From: Verrucomicrobiales bacterium
GTDB taxonomy: Bacteria; Verrucomicrobiota; Verrucomicrobiia; Limisphaerales; Palsa-1400
Reading direction: 5' to 3'
Assembly: GCA_003140095.1 (NCBI GenBank)
Contig: PLIU01000279.1
Span: 1 to 39,312, forward strand
Length of the DNA stretch: 39,312 bases
The number at the start of each line of letters is the position of its first letter. Positions within the stretch are counted from its first letter, which is position 1. Below are positions 33,614 through 39,312 of the stretch, piece after piece. A model generated the notes under the pieces. That model had not been told where the DNA came from. It ran no database searches and was given only the letters and a program-made list of their open reading frames with translations. A program made the translations under genes and the position numbers.

Positions 33614-34441
33614 TCATTTCCCTAGGTTCGCGTGATGCACCGCGAAGGCTTTGAGGAAGCGGGCCATTTCGTCTTTCTTGCTTTCACCCATCGCCAGCAC
33701 GTCCTGATGCACCAGCACACCCGCCTTCTCGTCGCCGCCGGCCTTGTTGGTGATGCACGAGATGCCCGCCACAGCCAGGCCGCATTGCCTCGCCACGATC
33801 GCTTCGGGCACCGTGCTCATGCCGATGGCATCGGCGCCCAGGCGGCGAAAGGCCCGGATTTCCGCCGGCGTCTCGTAGTTGGGGCCGGAGACGGCCAGGT
33901 AAACGCCGGTGTGCAGGCGCAACTTGCTTTTCTTGGCCGCCATCTGCGCCACTTTGAGCATGCGCCGGTCATAAACCCGCGTCAGATCCACAAACCGCGG
34001 CAAGCCCGGCAGGGCCGGCCCCCGCAATGGGTTGGCGCCCATGAAATTGATGTGGTCCGTCAGCGCCATGAAGTCGCCGGAACGATAAAGGCGGTTGACC
34101 GCTCCCGCCGCATTGGTCAACAATAACGTGCGGATGCCCAATTCCGCCAACACCCGCACCGGGAACGTCAGCCGTTCCATTTCCACCCCTTCGTAATAAT
34201 GCGTGCGACCCTTGAGCACCAGCACCGGGACGTTATCGAACGTTCCCACCACCAGCTTGCCAGCGTGGCCGGTGACGCCGACGGTCGGGAAGCCGGGCAA
34301 CTGGCCGTAGGCGAATTCGCGCGCGACCTCCAGATGCGTGATGGCTTGTTGGAAGCCGCTGCCCAGCACCATGCCCAGCGCGGGGCGCAGACCGGTTTCC
34401 TTGCGCAACAGCGCCGCCGTGATTTTGGGGTCGAAAATCAT
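33614..34441 (-). CDS. Purine nucleoside phosphorylase (trimeric type)
   Basis: A 275-residue enzyme that cleaves inosine/guanosine with phosphate to free base and ribose-1-phosphate. Motifs: MVLGSGFQQAITHLE (phosphate loop), TVGVTGHAGKLVVGTF, LLLTNAAGAVNRLYRSGDFM, LTDHINFMGANPLRGP, SGPNYETPAEIRAFRRLGAD, AIGMSTVPE, and GISCITNKAGG with the base-binding Asn. These match the PNP side rather than the methylthioadenosine phosphorylase side of the family. It converges with lptG (13-nt gap) and diverges from the moeB-like gene. Confidence 0.93.
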   Translation of the reverse strand: MIFDPKITAALLRKETGLRPALGMVLGSGFQQAITHLEVAREFAYGQLPGFPTVGVTGHAGKLVVGTFDNVPVLVLKGRTHYYEGVEMERLTFPVRVLAELGIRTLLLTNAAGAVNRLYRSGDFMALTDHINFMGANPLRGPALPGLPRFVDLTRVYDRRMLKVAQMAAKKSKLRLHTGVYLAVSGPNYETPAEIRAFRRLGADAIGMSTVPEAIVARQCGLAVAGISCITNKAGGDEKAGVLVHQDVLAMGESKKDEMARFLKAFAVHHANLGK

Positions 34442-34573
34442 ACGCCTCCCTGGATTATTGGCTCATCCCCCTGCCCCAGCGCAACGCTTTTCGCGCCGGA
34501 CTGGGCCTGAATGCCACTGTTCTTGGGTTGATTTATGGGCCGCCTCCCGTAATCTCTGTGATAACGATCTGCT

Positions 34574-35722
34574 ATGCAATTGAACAATGATGAGATTCGC
34601 CGTTACTCGCGGCACTTGATCTTGCCGGAAGTTGGCCTGGCCGGGCAGAAGAAAATCTGCTCCACCAGCGTCGTCTGTATCGGCGCCGGCGGGCTGGGCT
34701 CGCCCATCGCCATGTACCTTGCCGCCGCCGGCATCGGCAAGATCGGCCTGGTCGATTTTGACACGGTCGATTTCTCCAACCTCCAGCGCCAAATCATTCA
34801 CGGCACACCGGACGTCGGCCACCCCAAGACCGAATCGGCCAAGGCCACCATCCAGCGCATCAATCCGAACGTCGAGGTGGTGTTGCACAATACCCGCATC
34901 AGCAGCGAAAACGCCATGGAAATCCTGGCACCATACGACATTGTGGTCGATGGGACCGATAATTTTCCCACGCGCTACCTGACCAACGACGCCTGCGTTC
35001 TGCTCAAGAAACCCAACGTGTATGGGTCGATTTTCCGTTTCGAGGGGCAGGCGAGCGTCTTTGCGCCGCATCTCAACGGTCCTTGCTACCGCTGTCTTTA
35101 TCCTGAACCGCCTCCGCCCGGCATGGTGCCCAGTTGCGCGGAGGGCGGAGTGTTAGGAGTGTTGCCGGGCATCATCGGCACAATCCAGGCGACGGAGATT
35201 TTGAAATTGGCGCTCGGCTTAGGCAGTTCGCTCGTTGGCCGGCTGCTCCTGTTCAGCGCGCTGGATATGAAATTCCGCGAACTCCGCCTGCGGCCTGATC
35301 CCCAATGCCCCCTCTGCGGCGAGAATCCGACTGTGACCAAATTGATCGATTACGAAATGTTCTGCGGCATCACTCCGCCACCGGCCGTGCCGGCCTCAAA
35401 TCCGGACGAAGTCTCCGTGCAGGAAATGAAGAAGGCGCTGGACAATCCGGCGCTGGGCATCCGCGTGATCGATGTGCGGGAGCCGGACGAACATCAAATC
35501 GCGCACGTCAAAGGCGTGCCGCTTTTTCCGCTCAGCACGTTGCCCCGGCAGTTCACGGAATTGGAGCCCAACCAGCAGATTTATATCCATTGCAAGAGCG
35601 GTGTGCGCTCCATGCGGGCGCTGCATTTCCTGCGCGAACAGGGCTTCAAGTATTTGAAGAGCGTCAAAGGCGGCATCGGCGCCTGGTCGGATGAAATAGA
35701 CCACAACGTTCCCAAGTACTGA
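34574..35722 (+). CDS. MoeB/ThiF-type adenylyltransferase fused to rhodanese
   Basis: A 382-residue sulfur-carrier-activating enzyme. The E1-like domain (about 1-250) has RYSRHLILPEVGLAGQKKI, the nucleotide loop GAGGLGSPIAMYLAAAGIG, VDFDTVDFSNLQRQIIH, DGTDNFPTRYLTNDACVLL, and two zinc-binding Cys pairs (CYRCLYP and CPLCGE). The C-terminal rhodanese domain (about 280-382) carries the active-site Cys in IHCKSGVRSMRAL. Such fusions adenylate the C-terminal Gly of a MoaD/ThiS-like carrier and pass sulfur to it. They are called MoeBR or MoeZ-like; thiamine, molybdopterin or other carriers are possible targets. MoaA in this window is a consistent partner. Confidence 0.92.
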   Translation: MQLNNDEIRRYSRHLILPEVGLAGQKKICSTSVVCIGAGGLGSPIAMYLAAAGIGKIGLVDFDTVDFSNLQRQIIHGTPDVGHPKTESAKATIQRINPNVEVVLHNTRISSENAMEILAPYDIVVDGTDNFPTRYLTNDACVLLKKPNVYGSIFRFEGQASVFAPHLNGPCYRCLYPEPPPPGMVPSCAEGGVLGVLPGIIGTIQATEILKLALGLGSSLVGRLLLFSALDMKFRELRLRPDPQCPLCGENPTVTKLIDYEMFCGITPPPAVPASNPDEVSVQEMKKALDNPALGIRVIDVREPDEHQIAHVKGVPLFPLSTLPRQFTELEPNQQIYIHCKSGVRSMRALHFLREQGFKYLKSVKGGIGAWSDEIDHNVPKY

Positions 35723-35731
35723 TTCTTGGGC

Positions 35732-36151
35732 TCAAGACCACCCATCCCCGACGGCGCGCCTGGCGGCCTTCTTGTCAGCGTGACGGGATTTGTCAGCCAG
35801 CATCCGCTCTTTGGCTCCGCGACTCCTCTTGCGCTTCTGCCGGCGGATCTTCTCGATCCGTGCTCGCTCCGCGGATACTTGCCCGGTCTGCAATTTTTCA
35901 ATCTTGTCCAGCAATAGCCGCCGGGCGATGAATCTATTGAGTCCCTGGTGACGCGTGGTCTGGCACTTGACTTGCAGACGGGTAGGGCGGTGGAGCAACA
36001 TGACACACGTGGCCGTCTTATTCACATTTTGACCCCCATGTCCTCCGGATCTCACAAAAGTCTCTTCGATATCGGACTCACGCACCCCCAAGGCGGACAT
36101 GCGTTGGGCCAGTTGCTGTTCCTTTTCTGAATTCACAGGAAACGCGGTCAT
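35732..36151 (-). CDS. GGQ release factor-like protein
   Basis: A 139-residue peptidyl-tRNA hydrolase-type protein. It has the GGHGGQNVNKTATCVMLLHR segment whose GGQ catalyses ester cleavage on the ribosome, followed by TTRHQGLNRFIARRLLLDKI and a very basic tail (RRQKRKRSRGAKER). There is no stop-codon recognition domain, which puts it in the codon-independent ArfB/PrfH/MTRFR-like group used for ribosome rescue. Convergent with the upstream MoeB-rhodanese gene (9-nt gap). Exact subgroup uncertain. Confidence 0.85.
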   Translation of the reverse strand: MTAFPVNSEKEQQLAQRMSALGVRESDIEETFVRSGGHGGQNVNKTATCVMLLHRPTRLQVKCQTTRHQGLNRFIARRLLLDKIEKLQTGQVSAERARIEKIRRQKRKRSRGAKERMLADKSRHADKKAARRAVGDGWS

Positions 36152-36295
36152 GGCGGCAGTTTACCAGAGCACGCCGAGAATCTCAAGGAAGTGAGTGGCA
36201 CAGTTGGTAACGATGGCGCGCTCCCGCATTTGGCTGCGTGGACGCTGAAAAAAACTCTTGTTTCCACCGGTGTTTGGGTTAACACAAAGGGAGAT

Positions 36296-37708
36296 ATGGC
36301 TCACAAGAAAGCATCCTTCAATGTTGTTCGCACCGAACATCCCACGCCGCAAATCAACCGGCGGCACTTCATTTACACCTCGGCCCTGGCCGCCGGCACC
36401 CTTGCCGCCGGCGTGCCCGGTTGCATGGCGCGCCCGAACTACAAGTCCCCCAATGAGAAACTCGACATCGCCGGCGTCGGCACCAACGGGCGGGCGGCGT
36501 CCGATTTAGAAGGTGTTTCCGGCGAGAACATCGTCGCTTTGTGCGATGTGGACAGCAACAGCCTCGCCAACGCCCTCAAGAAGTATCCGGGCGCGCGCAC
36601 GTACAGCGACTATCGAGTCATGCTGGATAAGGAGAAGACCATCGATGCGGTGACCGTCGCCACCCCCGATCATCACCACGCTCCGGCGGCCATCCGCGCC
36701 ATTCGAGCGGGCAAACACGTCTATGTCGAAAAGCCGCTGACGCACACGGTGTGGGAAGCGCGCCAATTGACCCTCGCCGCGCGCCATTACCGCGTCGCCA
36801 CGCAAATGGGCAACCAAGGCCACTCCGGCGAAGGCATCCGCGAACTTTGCGAAATGATCTGGGCCGGCGCGATCGGGCAAGTGCGCGAAGTCCATTGCTG
36901 GACCGATCGCGCCAAGGGTTGGTGGGCGCAAGGCGCCGTTCGTCCTGCCGGCTCTGAGCCGGTCCCGTCCTATTTGGACTGGGACAAGTGGATCGGGCCG
37001 GCGCCGATGCGGCCTTACCTTCACGAGTGGCCCAAGGAACTTCAGACCTCCTTCGGCAAAAATGTTTATCATCCATCCGACTGGCGCGGTTGGTGGGATT
37101 TTGGCTGCGGCGCCTTGGGCGACATGGCCTGCCACATCATGGATTGCCCGCAAATGGCGTTGAAACTCGGACCGCCTGATACGGTGGAAATGACTTCCTC
37201 TTCCGAGCGCGTGCCGGAAATGCCGCCGGTGGAGTCCATCCTGCGCTACGAATTTCCCGCGCGCGGTGACCTGCCGCCTTGCTCCTTGATGTGGTATGAT
37301 TCCGGGCAGAAGCCGGCCAAGCCCGCCGAAATGGAAGCCGAAAAACTGGACAGCAACGGCATCCTCTTTATTGGCGACAAGGGCAAGATCATCACCGGCG
37401 TTTACGGCGAGAAGCCGCATCTGCTGCCAGAGTCCAGCATGGCCGATTACAAGCGGCCGCCGCACACCATTCCGCGCGTGCCCGGCGACAGCCCGCATCA
37501 GGATTGGATTCGCGCCTGCAAAGGCGGCCCGGCGGCTTGTTCCAATTTCGACATCTCCGGCCCGTTCACCGAATGGGTTTTGCTGGGCAACGTGGCTATT
37601 CGCCTGGGCAAAAAACTTCAGTGGGACTCCAAGCACCTGCGCGTGACCAACGTGCCGGAAGCCGAGGCTGTAATCAAAGGCTCCTACCGCGAAGGCTGGG
37701 AAGTTTGA
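36296..37708 (+). CDS. Gfo/Idh/MocA-family oxidoreductase with Tat signal
   Basis: A 470-residue protein. Residues 22-40 contain a twin-arginine type leader, NRRHFIYTSALAAGTLAAG, ending in a lipobox-like GVPGC. The NAD-binding domain follows (IAGVGTNGRAASDLEGVSGE, VALCDVDSN), then DAVTVATPDHHHAPAAIRAI and YVEKPLTHTVWEARQL, hallmarks of the family. The C-terminal domain WWDFGCGALGDMACHIMDCP is typical of secreted bacterial members. Such proteins are abundant in Verrucomicrobiota and Planctomycetota and act on sugars or inositols; substrate unknown. ATG 36296 follows GGGAG at short spacing. Reading further upstream to 36191 would place the signal sequence internally, so I reject it. Confidence 0.9.
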   Translation: MAHKKASFNVVRTEHPTPQINRRHFIYTSALAAGTLAAGVPGCMARPNYKSPNEKLDIAGVGTNGRAASDLEGVSGENIVALCDVDSNSLANALKKYPGARTYSDYRVMLDKEKTIDAVTVATPDHHHAPAAIRAIRAGKHVYVEKPLTHTVWEARQLTLAARHYRVATQMGNQGHSGEGIRELCEMIWAGAIGQVREVHCWTDRAKGWWAQGAVRPAGSEPVPSYLDWDKWIGPAPMRPYLHEWPKELQTSFGKNVYHPSDWRGWWDFGCGALGDMACHIMDCPQMALKLGPPDTVEMTSSSERVPEMPPVESILRYEFPARGDLPPCSLMWYDSGQKPAKPAEMEAEKLDSNGILFIGDKGKIITGVYGEKPHLLPESSMADYKRPPHTIPRVPGDSPHQDWIRACKGGPAACSNFDISGPFTEWVLLGNVAIRLGKKLQWDSKHLRVTNVPEAEAVIKGSYREGWEV

Positions 37709-37776
37709 TGTAGTGGAGAAGAGTTCAGGCAAATCCGGGCGTTTACAACGGCGCGCAGCGGTCATAATGTTGGCCG

Positions 37777-38367
37777 ATGGATGCGTTTGAAAAGGCCATC
37801 GCTCTTTTCGATGCCGAAAACGCGCGCGATCCGAACCTGGAGAGCGCCGGCGGCATCCGGCATCCCCGCGAATTGCTTTATGCGCGGAGGCTGACGGATT
37901 GGGTGTTGAAGCTGGCGCCGGCCGCCTCGGAGAGCCTGCGCCTGGCCGCGCGCTGCCAGCACATTTGCCGGTGGACGATCCCGCGCGAAACCTATCCCAT
38001 GACGCGGGCAGGCTACTTGCGCTGGCGCAACGATCTGAAGCAATTCCACGCGCGCAAGTCGGCCGCCTTGCTGCGCGTGGCAGGTTATGGCGAAGAGATG
38101 ATCGCCAAAGTGGTGGATTTGAATTTAAAAAAGAATTTCCCAGCGGAGGCGGAGAGCCGGATACTGGAGGATGCGCTGTGCCTGGTTTTCCTGGAATTTC
38201 AATTCGCGGACCTCGCGCGCAAAACTGCCGCGGACAAGATCATCAACGCCGTGCAAAAGACCTGGCGGAAGATGACGCCCGCCGCGCGGGAGCGTGCCAT
38301 GTCGCTGCCGCTGGGGCCGGAGGAAACGCGGCTCATCCAGCAAGCTTTGGAAGGCGACAGCGAATAG
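37777..38367 (+). CDS. DUF4202 domain-containing protein
   Basis: A 196-residue helical cytoplasmic protein. MDAFEKAIALFDAENARDPN, HPRELLYARRLTDWVLKL, AARCQHICRWTIPRETYP, GYLRWRNDLKQFHARKSA, and LVFLEFQFADLARK match the DUF4202 family, which is conserved but without an assigned reaction. The His/Arg residues in a helical bundle give an HD-domain-like look. Start ATG 37777 is clear. Confidence 0.85.
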   Translation: MDAFEKAIALFDAENARDPNLESAGGIRHPRELLYARRLTDWVLKLAPAASESLRLAARCQHICRWTIPRETYPMTRAGYLRWRNDLKQFHARKSAALLRVAGYGEEMIAKVVDLNLKKNFPAEAESRILEDALCLVFLEFQFADLARKTAADKIINAVQKTWRKMTPAARERAMSLPLGPEETRLIQQALEGDSE

Positions 38368-38440
38368 CAGGAATGGCTTGGTCCATTGCCACCGAGGCTG
38401 CTTTTTGACAGGAGGCAGTGGAGCGGGTTAACCTTTAGGC

Positions 38441-38643
38441 GTGAATACGAATCTGAAATTGGACGAAAGGTTGGTTGAGAAGGCGGTCAAGTTGGGCCGC
38501 TTCAAGACCAAGGAGCAGGCGTGAAAACCGCCGTGGCTGAGTTTATCCAGCGCCGCCAGCGCCGCCTCATTTTGGATTTGTCCGGCAAGATTCAATTCGA
38601 TACGGAGTGGGACTACAAGAATATGCGCCGCGGTCGCTCGTGA
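38441..38643 (+). pseudogene. vapB: VapB-type antitoxin, frameshifted
   Basis: From GTG 38441 the frame reads VNTNLKLDERLVEKAVKLGR then FKTKEQA and stops at TGA 38522. In the next frame it continues VKTAVAEFIQRRQRRLILDL and ends with DTEWDYKNMRRGRS at TGA 38641. Together these are a complete VapB (COG5450-like) antitoxin: a DNA-binding N-terminus and a toxin-binding C-terminus. A single missing G in gcgtgaaa (for gcg-gtg-aaa) explains the break. VapB neutralises the VapC RNase. Confidence 0.75.
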
Positions 38644-38696
38644 ATGTTATATTTGACACTTTGATTTGCAGGCTTCATGCATTCATTGTCGGCTAA
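38640..38696 (+). pseudogene. vapC: 5' stub of a VapC toxin gene
   Basis: Overlapping the end of the antitoxin by 4 nt, GTG 38640 opens VNVIFDTLIC, resembling the first residues of PIN-domain VapC toxins (hydrophobic strand followed by an active-site Asp). After about 10 codons the similarity ends, and the frame stops at TAA 38694-38696. The remainder of the toxin, about 120 residues, is gone; only the antitoxin-toxin overlap layout gives it away. Confidence 0.5.
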
Positions 38697-38739
38697 CCCA
38701 ATGTAAATACTGCCGTTCGACTGTGACAACGCCCGCATA

Positions 38740-39312
38740 TTAAACCGCCGGATTCGCAACGGGGGATGGCAGATTCGCCGGGGCCGCTTCCGGGAAGAGA
38801 ATGCGCCGGAGGTATTGGCCGGTGTAACTCTGCGTGGTTCGCGCGATCTTTTCCGGAGTGCCTTCGGCTACGATCCGCCCGCCGGCGGCGCCGCCTTCCG
38901 GCCCCAAATCCAACACCCAATCCGCCGTCTTGATCACGTCCAGATTGTGCTCGATGATGAGCAACGTGTTGCCGGCGTTGCGCAATTTAAATAATACGTC
39001 CAGCAGCTTGGCCACGTCGTGGAAATGCAGGCCGGTGGTCGGCTCATCCAAAATGTACAGGGTTTGGCCGGTCGCTTTCCGGCTCAGTTCGCCCGCCAGC
39101 TTGACACGTTGCGCCTCTCCGCCGCTGAGGGTCGTGCCCGATTGCCCAAGCCGCACGTAGCCCAATCCCACCTCCGCCAGCGTCAGGCACGGCTCGTAAA
39201 TCTTCGGCACGGCCCGGAAAAAGGTCACCGCCTCATCGACGGTCATGTCAAGCACATCGGCGATGTTCATGCCCTTGTAATGAATCTCCAGCGTCTCGCG
39301 ATTGTAGCGCCG
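38740..39312 (-). CDS. uvrA: Excinuclease ABC subunit UvrA, C-terminal part (gene continues beyond the window)
   Basis: The final 190 residues of Uvr[41 protein letters not shown] (ABC signature), and [20 protein letters not shown] (Walker B with D-loop). [20 protein letters not shown] and the end [20 protein letters not shown] follow. UvrA finds bulky DNA lesions for nucleotide excision repair. The 5' part lies to the right of the window. The tail ([16 protein letters not shown]) is slightly longer than usual. Confidence 0.95.
   Translation of the reverse strand, partial: RRYNRETLEIHYKGMNIADVLDMTVDEAVTFFRAVPKIYEPCLTLAEVGLGYVRLGQSGTTLSGGEAQRVKLAGELSRKATGQTLYILDEPTTGLHFHDVAKLLDVLFKLRNAGNTLLIIEHNLDVIKTADWVLDLGPEGGAAGGRIVAEGTPEKIARTTQSYTGQYLRRILFPEAAPANLPSPVANPAV

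Noticed and set aside
36506-37765. A 419-codon open frame on the minus strand
   Set aside because: Antisense to the Gfo/Idh/MocA gene; no recognisable motif.

Overview
The window reads like a fragment of a GC-rich Verrucomicrobiota chromosome, probably a Limisphaerales/Pedosphaera-like lineage. This is an inference from gene content and not a taxonomic search. The clues are an H-X9-DG type pseudopilin, a complete type II secretion operon of unusual style, a eukaryotic-type HisA, a verrucomicrobial-style RHS gene, and Thr/Asn/Ala/Pro-rich (STNAP) tails on several envelope proteins. Coding density is high except between about 17.7 and 24.9 kb.

Layout. 0-1 kb: a stand-alone pseudopilin-like protein. 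1-4.2 kb: a phosphate block, with pstB (broken by one in-frame TAA), a SixA-type histidine phosphatase, a PiT phosphate transporter and its DUF47/PhoU-like partner. 4.3-16.8 kb (minus strand): one tightly overlapping type II secretion operon in the order gspE-F-G-H-I-J-K-L-M-(C-like)-D. It encodes ATPase, platform protein, five pseudopilins, assembly proteins, a GspC-like linker and the secretin. Neighbouring genes overlap by 1-8 nt, except gspF/gspG (6-nt gap) and gspG/gspH (2-nt gap from the chosen ATG). 17.2-24.9 kb: a degraded, accessory-looking region. It holds a small FUSC-like membrane protein, a truncated and frameshifted poxB remnant, a frameshifted and internally deleted TIGR01777-type epimerase, and a long RHS gene in several pieces. 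The RHS remains are interrupted by a lipoprotein gene, by five copies of a short direct repeat, and by a roughly 100-bp element with inverted-repeat ends. The RHS 3' end is intact, carries an unfamiliar C-terminal tip, and is followed after 1 nt by a possible immunity gene.

25-39.3 kb: mostly intact housekeeping and metabolic genes. These are SMUG1-type uracil-DNA glycosylase, a small exported protein, an FmdB-type zinc-ribbon protein, MoaA, a coiled-coil membrane protein, then the run proC-hisA(eukaryotic type)-S10 serine carboxypeptidase-lptG. After them come purine nucleoside phosphorylase, a MoeB/ThiF-rhodanese fusion, a GGQ release-factor-like protein, a Tat-exported Gfo/Idh/MocA oxidoreductase, a DUF4202 protein, a decayed vapBC toxin-antitoxin pair and the 3' end of uvrA.

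How the parts connect. The secretion operon should export folded proteins across the outer membrane; no substrate is obvious in the window. The phosphate genes point to low-affinity (Pit) uptake, while the high-affinity Pst ATPase here is either dead or depends on readthrough. MoaA and MoeB-R both belong to molybdopterin/sulfur-carrier chemistry but lie 6 kb apart. The most unusual features are the hairpin-forming TTAGGA repeat that lengthens the GspJ leader peptide in frame, the direct-repeat-bounded cassettes inside the RHS remains, and the RHS-tip/immunity pair.
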